Program-made: the position numbers and the translations under genes
The notes under the pieces: model-generated
Database searches by the model: none
Seen by the model: the letters and a program-made list of their open reading frames with translations, nothing else
Told to the model about the DNA's origin: nothing
DNA from: Ramlibacter sp.
GTDB taxonomy: Bacteria > Pseudomonadota > Gammaproteobacteria > Burkholderiales > Burkholderiaceae_C
DNA: 7,156 bases
NCBI GenBank assembly: GCA_025351615.1
Contig: JANXVP010000440.1
Span: 1 to 7,156, forward strand
Direction of reading: 5' to 3'
Shown: piece by piece, positions 1-6,360 of the stretch
How the letters are laid out: every line of letters begins with the position of its first letter
Position numbering within the stretch: the first letter of the stretch is position 1

Positions 1-729
1 GAAGCCGGCGACGCGCTCGGCGTTGCGCCATCCCGCCTGCCCCAGATGCCGGCCTATCACCTGATGCGCGCGGATCGTGGGGGCATCACGATGGTCAACA
101 TCGGGGTCGGTCCGGCGAATGCGAAGACCATCACCGACCACATCGCCGTGCTGCGGCCGCACGCCTGGATGATGCTCGGTCACTGCGCCGGCCTGCGCAG
201 CAGCCAGCAGCTGGGCGACTATGTGCTGGCCCACGCGTACGTCAGGGAGGACCACGTGCTGGACGAGGACCTGCCGCTCTGGGTGCCGATCCCGGCGCTG
301 GCGGAAATCCAGCTGGCGCTGGAGCAGGCGGTGGCGGATGTCACCGAGTGCAAGGGGGCGGATCTCAAGCGCATCATGCGTACCGGCACCGTCGCTTCCA
401 CCGACAACCGCAACTGGGAACTGCTGCCGGGGAGCCAGCCGCAACGCCGCTTCAGCCAGAGCCGCGCGGTCGCGCTCGATATGGAAAGCGCGACCATCGC
501 CACCAACGGCTTCCGCTTTCGCGTTCCCTACGGCACGCTGCTGTGCGTGAGCGACAAGCCGCTGCATGGCGAGATCAAGCTGCCGGGCATGGCCAACCAG
601 TTTTATCGCGATCGGGTGGACCAGCATTTGCGCATCGGGATGCGGGCGATCGAAATCCTGCGTCGCGAGGGCAGCCAGCGGCTGCACAGCCGCAAGTTGC
701 GCAGCTTCGACGAAGTGGCTTTTCAGTAG
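1..729 (+). CDS. amn: AMP nucleosidase, C-terminal half (5' end outside window)
   Basis: Amn hydrolyses the N-glycosidic bond of AMP to give adenine and ribose 5-phosphate, a cytoplasmic step in adenylate pool control and purine salvage. The reading frame is open from base 1 (codon position 1), so 242 residues are visible; the E. coli enzyme has about 480, so roughly half is present, corresponding to the catalytic nucleoside-phosphorylase-like domain. I recognise the family from GVGPANAKTITDH, LGHCAGLR, the block REDHVLDEDLPLWVPIPA, the ribose-site ALDMESATIA, the purine-site segment CVSDKPLHGE, and the C-terminal LHSRKLRSF just before the stop, which matches the usual Amn C-terminus. The in-frame ATG at 46 is internal to the domain and is not the real start. 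The gene runs convergently into psd, with only 3 bp between stop codons. No internal damage is seen. Confidence 0.95.
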   Translation, partial: EAGDALGVAPSRLPQMPAYHLMRADRGGITMVNIGVGPANAKTITDHIAVLRPHAWMMLGHCAGLRSSQQLGDYVLAHAYVREDHVLDEDLPLWVPIPALAEIQLALEQAVADVTECKGADLKRIMRTGTVASTDNRNWELLPGSQPQRRFSQSRAVALDMESATIATNGFRFRVPYGTLLCVSDKPLHGEIKLPGMANQFYRDRVDQHLRIGMRAIEILRREGSQRLHSRKLRSFDEVAFQ

Positions 730-732
730 CGG

Positions 733-1578
733 CTAGACAGCGGTGCCCATCGCTTCCCCCAGCCGCACCGGCCGCGTCGGCGCCCAATCGGCCGCAAAGG
801 TGACGACGTTCCGCGGGAACAGCATGACGACAGTCGAACCGAGCAGGAAGCGGCCCATCTCCACGCCTTTGGCCAGCACGATGTCCTGGTCGTCATAGCG
901 CCATTCGCGGATGCCGCGGCTGCGGGGCGGATTCACCACGCCGTGCCAGACCGTGGCGACGCTGCCGACGATGGTGGCGCCAACCAGCACATTGACAAAG
1001 GGTCCGAAAGCGGTGTCAAACACGCAAACCACGCGCTCGTTGCGCGCGAACAGGTCGGGCACATGGCGCGCTGTCAGGGGGTTGACCGAAAACAGGTCGC
1101 CGGGCACATAGATCATCCGCGTCAGCCGCCCTTCGCAGGGCATGTGGATACGGTGATAGTCCTTCGGTGCGAGGTACAGCGTCGCGAAATGGCCATGGTC
1201 GAATCGATGCGCAAGGGTCTGGTCACCGCCAAGCAGGGCCCGCGTCGAATAGCTGTGGCCCTTGGCCTGAAAAATCTGATCGTGCTCGATCGGGCCGAAC
1301 TGGCTGATGGCAGCATCGACAGGACACACCAGGGCCGCACTGGAGATCGGCCTTGCCCCCTCGCGCAACGCTCGGCTGAAGAAATCGTTGAACGTGGAGT
1401 AGCTGTCGATCGCCGGCTGGGCAGCCTCGGCCATGTTGACGCCGTAATGCGCCACGAATTTGCGAATGATGGAACGGGTGACGATGCCGCCCTTCCAACC
1501 CGCCACCAAGCCGGCAAAAACCGTGAGCAGCCGCTTGGGCAACAGGTATTGGGATGTCACCGCAAGGCGATCAGGCAC
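733..1578 (-). CDS. psd: Phosphatidylserine decarboxylase proenzyme (281 aa, GTG start)
   Basis: Psd decarboxylates phosphatidylserine to phosphatidylethanolamine at the inner membrane, the last step of PE synthesis. It is a self-cleaving pyruvoyl enzyme. The LGST processing motif is at residues 246-249: cleavage before S248 would give a beta chain of about 247 residues and a 34-residue alpha chain carrying the pyruvoyl group. The other triad residues are D88 (in CPVDAAISQFG) and H145 (in DYHRIHMPC), with the same 57-residue spacing as D90/H147 of E. coli Psd. FARNERVVCVFDT and VGATIVGSV are also typical. I chose the GTG at 1578 because it aligns with the E. coli start (9 residues before QYxLPK) and has a GGTGA Shine-Dalgarno 5 nt upstream. 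A frame open to 1785 is only read-through over the end of the upstream gene. The length fits the shorter proteobacterial form. It probably shares a transcript with the GMC gene (32-nt gap). Oddity: the usual glycine after the catalytic Asp is Ala89. Confidence 0.93.
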   Translation of the reverse strand: MPDRLAVTSQYLLPKRLLTVFAGLVAGWKGGIVTRSIIRKFVAHYGVNMAEAAQPAIDSYSTFNDFFSRALREGARPISSAALVCPVDAAISQFGPIEHDQIFQAKGHSYSTRALLGGDQTLAHRFDHGHFATLYLAPKDYHRIHMPCEGRLTRMIYVPGDLFSVNPLTARHVPDLFARNERVVCVFDTAFGPFVNVLVGATIVGSVATVWHGVVNPPRSRGIREWRYDDQDIVLAKGVEMGRFLLGSTVVMLFPRNVVTFAADWAPTRPVRLGEAMGTAV

Positions 1579-1583
1579 ATCAT

Positions 1584-1588
1584 TCACC
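1584..1588 (-). promoter_or_regulatory. Shine-Dalgarno of psd that decides its GTG start
   Basis: On the minus strand GGTGA occupies 1588-1584, 5 nt before the GTG at 1578. It is complementary to the 3' end of 16S rRNA and favours the GTG at 1578 over the in-frame GTG at 1587, which overlaps this site and has no comparable sequence before it. Confidence 0.55.
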
Positions 1589-1610
1589 GGGAGTTGGAGG
1601 AACGAAAATT

Positions 1611-3197
1611 CTAGCAAGCGCGGATCAGGTCCGCGGCCTTCTCCGCGATCATGATCGTCGGTGCATTGGTATTGCCGCCGACGATGCGCGGCATGATGGA
1701 AGCGTCCACCACCCGCAACCCCTGGATGCCCTGAACCCGCAATTGCGGATCGACCACGTCCGTCGCACCGGTGCCCATGCGGCAAGTCCCCACCGGATGG
1801 TAGATGGTGTCCGCGTTGTCACGGATGAACTGCGCGATCTGCTGGTCGTTCTGCGCCGCAGCCGACGCCGGCAGTTCCCGCCCGCCCAGCGCGGCGAGGG
1901 CGGGCTGGGCAAGCAGGCGGCGCATCGCCTTGAACCCCAGCACCATGCGCTCCAGGTCGTCGGCCTCGCCAAGAAAATTCGGGTCGATGCGCGGCGCGGC
2001 AGCCGGGTCGGCACTCGCCAGTTTCACGCTGCCGCGACTGCGGGGGCGCAGCAGGCAGACGTGGCAGGAGTAGCCATGGCCGAACACTGTCCGGCGCCCA
2101 TGGTCGATCAATTTGCCGATGACGAAATGCAGCTGCAGATCGGGAATCGGTTCTGCCGGGCTGCTGCGGATGAAGCCGCCCGCCTCCGCGAAGTTGGTCG
2201 TCATCATTCCACTGCGTTGCCGGCGCCATTCGACCACGGCCTGCGCGACGTGCAGCATCCCCGCTGCCGACAGACCGAACAAATCCTTCACACGGGGCGC
2301 GTCGACCACCTGGACCACGTCCACATGGTCGTGCAGGTTCTCGCCCACGCCGGGCAGGTGGTGCACGGTTTCGATCCCCAGCTCCTGCAGATGCTGCCCC
2401 GGGCCGATCCCGGAAAGCATCAGCAGCTGCGGCGACTGCAGCGATCCGGCGCACAGCAGCACCTCGCGCCCGGCTTTCAGCTGCCGCAGTTCCCCGGCCT
2501 GGACGAACTCCACGCCCACCGCGCGCCGCCCTTGCATCAGGATGCGCGTGCTGCGCGCTCCGGTCAGGACCTGTAGATTGGGACGGTGCAGGTTCGGCGT
2601 CAGGTAGGCTTTTGCCGCGCTGAACCGCTCGCCGTTGCGATGCGTGAGCTGGTACATCCCGACTCCTTCCGGGTCATCTCCATTGAAGTCGAGGTTCTCC
2701 GGGTAGCCGGCCTGCTGCCCGGCTTTCACGAACATCGGGCCGAAGCGGCTGGGACTGCGCGCATCCATGACGTTCAGCGGCCCGCCGATCCCGTGCCACT
2801 CGTTGGCGCCGCGCTCGTTGTTCTCCGCCCGCTTGAAGTACGCAAGCACCCCGTCCCAGCCCCAGCCTGCGTTGCCCAGCGCGGCCCAATGGTCGTAGTC
2901 CGCGCGGTGGCCGCGCGCATAGATCATGGCGTTGACCGAACTGGACCCGCCAAGCAGCTTGCCGCGCGGCTGGTACCCACGGCGACCGTTGAGTCCGGGT
3001 TGCGGTTGCGTCTCGAATGCCCAATTGCACCGCCCGCTCCTGGCCAGCACGGCAAGACCTGCCGGGCAGTGGATCAGCACGCTGCTGTCGGGGCCTCCCG
3101 CCTCAAGCAGGACAACCTGGATGGCGGGATCCTCGCTCAGCCGCCCCGCGAGCACGCAACCTGCGGAGCCCCCGCCAACAATAATGAAATCAGCCAA
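1611..3197 (-). CDS. GMC-family FAD oxidoreductase, choline/alcohol dehydrogenase-like (528 aa, TTG start)
   Basis: This is a flavoprotein of the glucose-methanol-choline family, which oxidises alcohols to aldehydes with FAD and usually passes electrons to the respiratory chain. The N-terminal Rossmann motif GGGSAG (residues 8-13) and Glu32 (LLEAG) bind the ADP part of FAD. GMC signature 1 lies around residues 78-97 (RGKLLGGSSSVNAMIYARG) and signature 2 around 250-266 (AGSLQSPQLLMLSGIG). The C-terminal catalytic pair is His467 in YHPVGTCRMG and Asn509 in GGNTNAPT, corresponding to the choline oxidase His/Asn pair. There is no signal peptide. The start is TTG: AAGGA lies 8 nt upstream, the protein begins directly at the FAD motif as expected, and an in-frame stop lies upstream with no ATG between. 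It resembles BetA or AlkJ types but is slightly shorter, and no betaine-aldehyde dehydrogenase or betI is adjacent, so the substrate is unknown. It appears to be the first gene of an operon with psd. Confidence 0.92.
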   Translation of the reverse strand: MADFIIVGGGSAGCVLAGRLSEDPAIQVVLLEAGGPDSSVLIHCPAGLAVLARSGRCNWAFETQPQPGLNGRRGYQPRGKLLGGSSSVNAMIYARGHRADYDHWAALGNAGWGWDGVLAYFKRAENNERGANEWHGIGGPLNVMDARSPSRFGPMFVKAGQQAGYPENLDFNGDDPEGVGMYQLTHRNGERFSAAKAYLTPNLHRPNLQVLTGARSTRILMQGRRAVGVEFVQAGELRQLKAGREVLLCAGSLQSPQLLMLSGIGPGQHLQELGIETVHHLPGVGENLHDHVDVVQVVDAPRVKDLFGLSAAGMLHVAQAVVEWRRQRSGMMTTNFAEAGGFIRSSPAEPIPDLQLHFVIGKLIDHGRRTVFGHGYSCHVCLLRPRSRGSVKLASADPAAAPRIDPNFLGEADDLERMVLGFKAMRRLLAQPALAALGGRELPASAAAQNDQQIAQFIRDNADTIYHPVGTCRMGTGATDVVDPQLRVQGIQGLRVVDASIMPRIVGGNTNAPTIMIAEKAADLIRAC

Positions 3198-3205
3198 TTT
3201 TGATG

Positions 3206-3210
3206 TCCTT
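3206..3210 (-). promoter_or_regulatory. Shine-Dalgarno supporting the TTG start of the GMC gene
   Basis: AAGGA on the minus strand (3210-3206) is separated by 8 nt from the TTG at 3197. It is the best ribosome-binding match in the upstream region and supports the non-ATG start. Confidence 0.6.
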
Positions 3211-3229
3211 AGGCGCCGAAACTACATCG

Positions 3230-3259
3230 AACATAGTCAAACCGCCAGCGCCCTTGTAA
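3230..3259 (-). promoter_or_regulatory. Possible weak promoter for the GMC-psd operon
   Basis: In the 90-bp divergent intergenic region (3198-3287) the minus strand reads TTACAA (3259-3254), an 18-nt spacer, then TATGTT (3235-3230). Both boxes match the sigma-70 consensus only partly, so this is a candidate, not a clear promoter. No convincing promoter was found here for the plus-strand gene at 3288, although a promoter for it must lie in this region or slightly upstream. Confidence 0.22.
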
Positions 3260-3287
3260 CATTCCCATACACCACCGATGAGGATCA

Positions 3288-4265
3288 ATGACAGCGGACA
3301 ACCCTGCACCTTTGCCTTCGGACCCTCGACAAGAGCCTGATGCGCTTGTGCTGCGGGCTAGTCGCGAGTTGCAAATGGTTCCGCCTGAGCGCGCTGCGGG
3401 ACGACCGACCGCGGCAACCGTCAATGCGGTTGCACCTGCCGCGCTCGCCGTGGCTGAAGCCGGCCAGGAGCGGCTTCAGGCCGGCTGGCCCGCAGCGCTT
3501 GCATTGTCCAGGAACGCGGTGGGAACCCCGCCATCCGAGCTGACCTGGGCGCTGACAAGTTTTGCACTGGCAGCGGGTGTTGGCTGGGTGTACGAACGCC
3601 GCCGCCGGCTACTGGAACGGGACGCAGATTCGGCAATGTGGCCGACCGTGCGCAAATCGCGCGGCCTGAAAACGTCGCGCCCCGGCCTCGACGACACCTT
3701 TGCCGACAGCAGTGAAGCCGCAGAGGCGGGTCCTTCCATTCACGTGTTCGCCATCAGCGAAACCACATCGCGCCGTGAAGCGACGTTGGTGGACCTGCAT
3801 CAGTTGCTCGCCAACCTGGACAGGCTGCGCGGCAAGCGCAAGATCCGCGAAGCCGCGGAATTGCTCGAATCGCACCTGGTGGATTTCCGCTATAGCAGCC
3901 CCTGGATTTTTCTCGAACTGCGCGAGCTGTACCGGGAACTGGATCAGCCAGAGGAATGGGAACTGGCACGGGAAGCCTTCCGCATCCGCTTTGGCCAGAA
4001 CGCGCCGCAATGGACTGCGCCATCGACGGCGGCCGCCGAGATCGCCAACGACGAGCAGTTGTCCCGGGAGCTGACGCGCAAATGGCCGCGCCGGGAGGCG
4101 CGCATGTTGATCCTGCGCTGGATGCTTGGGGATGCTTTGACGCGGCAGAAAAGTTTCGGCCCGCCTCAGCTCATGCTCGGAATCTACCGGGACATGATGC
4201 TGCTCGACGCCCTTCTCGACGAGGCGATGGCGGCGCGGACGGCAGAGTCGGCTGCGACTGCCTGA
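3288..4265 (+). CDS. FimV-like single-pass membrane protein with C-terminal helical/TPR-like domain (325 aa)
   Basis: I do not recognise a named gene. Residues 1-80 are Pro/Ala-rich, low in complexity, and have no signal peptide or LysM motif. Residues 85-102 form one hydrophobic span followed by ERRRR, which by the positive-inside rule puts the C-terminus in the cytoplasm and the N-terminus outside. A polar linker (about 105-160) leads to a helical segment at about 164-242 (containing LVDLHQLLANLDRL, AAELLESHLVDF, SPWIFLELRELYREL and AREAFRIRFG). This resembles the TPR-like cytoplasmic repeat of FimV-type proteins in Burkholderiales, where a vsLsxLhxLYxxx pattern precedes a short helix ending in FxxxFn. 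Residues 243-325 are a basic then acidic helical tail. The ATG is preceded by GAGGA at the short distance of 3 nt; a stop just upstream excludes an earlier start. It is divergent from the GMC gene and ends 67 bp before ohrR. A link to polar organisation or pili is inference only. Confidence 0.72.
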   Translation: MTADNPAPLPSDPRQEPDALVLRASRELQMVPPERAAGRPTAATVNAVAPAALAVAEAGQERLQAGWPAALALSRNAVGTPPSELTWALTSFALAAGVGWVYERRRRLLERDADSAMWPTVRKSRGLKTSRPGLDDTFADSSEAAEAGPSIHVFAISETTSRREATLVDLHQLLANLDRLRGKRKIREAAELLESHLVDFRYSSPWIFLELRELYRELDQPEEWELAREAFRIRFGQNAPQWTAPSTAAAEIANDEQLSRELTRKWPRREARMLILRWMLGDALTRQKSFGPPQLMLGIYRDMMLLDALLDEAMAARTAESAATA

Positions 4266-4298
4266 ACCGCGTACGTTGCCATGGCTCCATCTAATAGA

Positions 4299-4326
4299 TT
4301 GCACACTATTTAATAGTGCGTATAAT
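4299..4326 (+). promoter_or_regulatory. Strong sigma-70 promoter of ohrR-ohr
   Basis: TTGCAC (4299-4304) and a perfect TATAAT (4321-4326) are separated by 16 nt. This is an AT-rich island in otherwise GC-rich DNA. Transcription would start about 7 nt after the -10, at or next to the A of the ohrR ATG (4333), so the mRNA would have essentially no leader. The operator fills the spacer between the two boxes. Confidence 0.8.
4304..4318 (+). promoter_or_regulatory. Palindromic operator, probable OhrR binding site
   Basis: CACTATT-T-AATAGTG is a perfect 7-bp inverted repeat with a 1-bp centre. It lies between the -35 and -10 boxes, so a bound dimer would block RNA polymerase. A further AATAG copy at 4293-4297 forms a second, spaced inverted pair with CTATT at 4306-4310, possibly a second half-site. 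MarR/OhrR proteins are known to bind short AT-rich palindromes over their own promoters. Assignment to this OhrR is inferred from position and symmetry. Confidence 0.72.
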
Positions 4327-4332
4327 CCAGAC

Positions 4333-4779
4333 ATGCCTTCAGCAATCGACAGCGCCGTGGCGCTTGAACTGGACAACCAGCTCTGCTTTGCGTTGTACTC
4401 CGCATCGTTGGCAATGACCAAGCTGTACAAGCCCTTGCTGGCCGACCTTGGCCTGACCTATCCGCAATACCTCGCGATGCTGGTGCTCTGGGAACGCGAC
4501 GGGCTGATGGTGTCCCAGCTCGGCGAGCGTCTGTTCCTCGATTCGGGCACCTTGACCCCGTTGCTCAAGCGGCTGGAAACCGCCGGGTTGATTGCCCGCA
4601 TCCGCGCCCTCGACGACGAGCGCCGGGTTCACATCACGTTGACGCCTGCGGGTCGCAAGCTGAAGTCCCGGGCAGCAAGGATTCCGGCGTGCATTGTCAA
4701 GGCAGCGCAGCGTCCGATGCCCGAAATTGTTTCGCTGACCCGCCAGATTCAGGCGTTGCGTCAGCGCCTTACGGCCTGA
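4333..4779 (+). CDS. ohrR: Organic hydroperoxide-sensing MarR-family repressor OhrR (148 aa)
   Basis: OhrR is a dimeric winged-helix repressor of ohr that leaves DNA when organic hydroperoxides oxidise a reactive cysteine. Here Cys18 (in NQLCFALYS), Tyr32 and Tyr43 have exactly the spacing of C15/Y29/Y40 in B. subtilis OhrR, where the tyrosines hydrogen-bond the thiolate. The recognition-helix region [14 protein letters not shown] (69-82) and the wing (about 88-103, DDERR) are typical of the family. A second cysteine, Cys120, lies near the dimer-forming C-terminal helices, as in Xanthomonas-type two-cysteine OhrR proteins that form an intersubunit disulfide. The ATG at 4333 is chosen because an upstream in-frame ATG (4276) lies before the promoter boxes and would add non-family residues. 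No Shine-Dalgarno precedes 4333, which fits a leaderless mRNA. The gene is followed after 28 nt by ohr. Confidence 0.93.
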   Translation: MPSAIDSAVALELDNQLCFALYSASLAMTKLYKPLLADLGLTYPQYLAMLVLWERDGLMVSQLGERLFLDSGTLTPLLKRLETAGLIARIRALDDERRVHITLTPAGRKLKSRAARIPACIVKAAQRPMPEIVSLTRQIQALRQRLTA

Positions 4780-4807
4780 ATTTTATCCACCCACCCAGAA
4801 AGCTTGC

Positions 4808-5227
4808 ATGACCGCCAAACTCGAAAAAGTCCTCTACACCGCCAAGACGCACACCACCGGAGGCCGCGATGGCGCGTCGCGCACCGACGACGGCCGGCTC
4901 GACATCAAGTTGTCGTCCCCCGGCACGAGCGGCACCGGAACCAATCCGGAGCAGCTGTTCGCCGCCGGCTATGCAGCCTGCTTCGTGGGCGCCATGAAAG
5001 CCGTCGCGGGAATGCAGAAGATCACGCTTCCGGCCGACCTCGCGATCGATTCCAGCGTTGACCTCGGCAAGGTCGGCCAGGCCTACGGCATCGCCGTCAA
5101 GCTGGACGTGAGCCTGCCGGGGATGGAGCGCGCAGCCGCACAGAAGCTGGTGGACGACGCGCATCAGGTCTGCCCGTACTCCAACGCGACCCGCGGCAAC
5201 ATCGACGTGACCCTCACCCTGGTCTGA
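4808..5227 (+). CDS. ohr: Organic hydroperoxide resistance protein Ohr, OsmC superfamily (139 aa)
   Basis: Ohr is a cytoplasmic thiol peroxidase that reduces organic and fatty-acid hydroperoxides to alcohols; in studied members it is recycled by lipoylated proteins. The peroxidatic Cys58 (GYAACFVGAM) and resolving Cys122 (HQVCPYSNATRGN) are both present, with the 64-residue spacing of C61/C125 in Xylella Ohr. Glu48 (NPEQLFAAGY) and Arg20 (TTGGRDG) are the expected active-site partners. The length is normal. It begins 28 nt after ohrR with only a weak purine run (AGAAAG) upstream and no promoter or operator of its own, so it should depend on the ohrR promoter. It is closed by a hairpin terminator. 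YSNATRGN and the overall length distinguish Ohr from OsmC itself. Confidence 0.96.
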   Translation: MTAKLEKVLYTAKTHTTGGRDGASRTDDGRLDIKLSSPGTSGTGTNPEQLFAAGYAACFVGAMKAVAGMQKITLPADLAIDSSVDLGKVGQAYGIAVKLDVSLPGMERAAAQKLVDDAHQVCPYSNATRGNIDVTLTLV

Positions 5228-5244
5228 GTCCCGACGTAGTGCCT

Positions 5245-5280
5245 AAGCGGCCCGCCTGCATTGAGCCGGCGGGCCGTTTT
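5245..5280 (+). terminator. Rho-independent terminator of the ohrR-ohr operon
   Basis: CGGCCCGCC (5248-5256) and GGCGGGCCG (5268-5276) form a perfect 9-bp GC stem with an 11-nt loop, followed by TTTT (5277-5280). Upstream bases AAG (5245-5247) can extend the stem into the T run. The gap after it (5281-5370) contains no gene and no clear promoter that I can defend, yet it must hold the srkA promoter unless read-through drives that gene. Confidence 0.85.
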
Positions 5281-5370
5281 GCCAAGACCGACGGCGTTTT
5301 CATGGGCGTCGTTGCACCCTGTCTCTCAGGCCAGCCCCGGTCCCAGAGCTGACGCGGGTGACAATCGTCC

Positions 5371-6360
5371 ATGTCTTCCCATCCTTATGAGCACCTGACA
5401 CCCGACGTCGTGCTCGATTCGCTCGCATCGGTCGGTCTGCACGGTGACGGCCGGCTGCTGGCGTTGAGTTCCTACGAAAACCGCGTCTACCAGGTTCATC
5501 TCGAGGACGCATACCAGGGCAACGACAGCGTCGTCGCCAAGTTTTACCGGCCGGGCCGCTGGAGCGACGCGCAAATCCAGGAAGAGCACGGCTTTTCCGC
5601 CGAGTTGATGGCTGCGGAAATTCCGGCTGTCGGCCCGCTTGTCCTGGGAGGCCGCACACTGAACGAGCACGCGGGCTTCCGCTTCAGCGTCAGCCCGCGC
5701 CGCGGCGGCCGGCGCCCCGAGCTGGACGACTTCGAAGTGCTGGAATGGATCGGGCGCTTCCTGGCCCGGATCCACACCGTTGGAGCGGCGCGGCCCTTCA
5801 TTGCCCGGCCCGCGCTGGACGTGGGAACCTTCGCCGCTGAACCGCGCGACTGGCTGCTGGCACATGACGCAATTCCGCTGGACATGCAGGGCTCATGGCT
5901 CAAGCGCTGCAATGAAGCCATCGAAGTGATCTCGGCGTCGCTTAACGCGCACCCGGCACGGCGCATCCGGCTGCATGGCGACTGTCATCCCGGCAACATC
6001 CTCTGGACGCCAGACCAGGGACCGCACTTCGTGGACCTCGACGACGCGTGCACGGGTCCGGCCGTGCAGGATCTGTGGATGCTGCTGTCCGGCGATCGCC
6101 GGGAGCGCACAGGGCAGCTCGGCGCGTTGCTGGACGGCTACGAGCAGTTTCGTGCGTTCGACCGGCGCGAACTGGCACTGATCGAGCCGCTACGCACGTT
6201 GCGCTTGATCCATTACAGCGCGTGGCTGGCCAGGCGGTGGGACGACCCCGCCTTTGCGCCGACGTTTCCGTGGTTCGGCAGCAGCGACTACTGGAAAGGA
6301 CAAGTGCAGATGCTCGAAGAGCAGCTCGAGGCGATGGCCGAACCGGCCTTGTCCGCCTGA
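5371..6360 (+). CDS. srkA: Stress response kinase A, SrkA/YihE family Ser/Thr kinase (329 aa)
   Basis: SrkA is a cytoplasmic eukaryotic-like protein kinase of the choline-kinase/APH fold, linked in E. coli to long-term survival and protection from stress-induced, toxin-mediated death. The similarity is extensive: SYENRVYQ (34-41), the ATP-site lysine K57 in VAKFYRP, EEH (71-73), the catalytic loop LHGDCHPGNILW with D204 as probable base and N209, the metal-binding FVDLDDA with D222, and GPAVQDLWMLLSGD directly after. The C-terminal IEPLRTLRLIHYSAWLARRW also fits. Length is essentially equal to E. coli YihE (328). The ATG at 5371 has GGGTGA 9 nt upstream, and the N-terminus aligns with the family. 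It is separated from ohr by a terminator, so it is a distinct unit, although both genes concern oxidative or general stress. In Enterobacteria it is usually followed by dsbA; here it is followed by a solute-binding protein gene. Confidence 0.94.
   Translation: MSSHPYEHLTPDVVLDSLASVGLHGDGRLLALSSYENRVYQVHLEDAYQGNDSVVAKFYRPGRWSDAQIQEEHGFSAELMAAEIPAVGPLVLGGRTLNEHAGFRFSVSPRRGGRRPELDDFEVLEWIGRFLARIHTVGAARPFIARPALDVGTFAAEPRDWLLAHDAIPLDMQGSWLKRCNEAIEVISASLNAHPARRIRLHGDCHPGNILWTPDQGPHFVDLDDACTGPAVQDLWMLLSGDRRERTGQLGALLDGYEQFRAFDRRELALIEPLRTLRLIHYSAWLARRWDDPAFAPTFPWFGSSDYWKGQVQMLEEQLEAMAEPALSA

Noticed and set aside
943..1614. Plus-strand open frame antisense to psd
   Set aside because: psd has all its catalytic motifs in the other strand; this frame has no family features or ribosome site.
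733..1785. 350-residue version of Psd
   Set aside because: Its first part overlaps the end of the GMC gene; the GTG at 1578 with GGTGA matches the family N-terminus.
1554..2576. Long plus-strand open frame (340 codons) antisense to the GMC gene
   Set aside because: It lies entirely within or across the GMC gene, is rich in His/Arg/Gln/Ala with no recognisable domain, and reflects GC-rich codon bias on the opposite strand.
3219..3235. Possible palindrome in the divergent intergenic region (CTACAT...ACATAG)
   Set aside because: Arms match at only 4 of 6 positions, which is expected by chance.
4276..4332. Upstream in-frame ATG giving a 19-residue longer OhrR
   Set aside because: The start precedes the -35/-10 boxes that drive the gene, and the extra residues do not fit the family.
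3609..4430. Minus-strand open frame over the FimV-like gene and the ohrR promoter
   Set aside because: It crosses a strong promoter and operator, has no recognisable motifs, and is a shadow of the plus-strand genes.
5326..5865. Minus-strand open frame over the start of srkA
   Set aside because: srkA has full-length family similarity; this frame has none.
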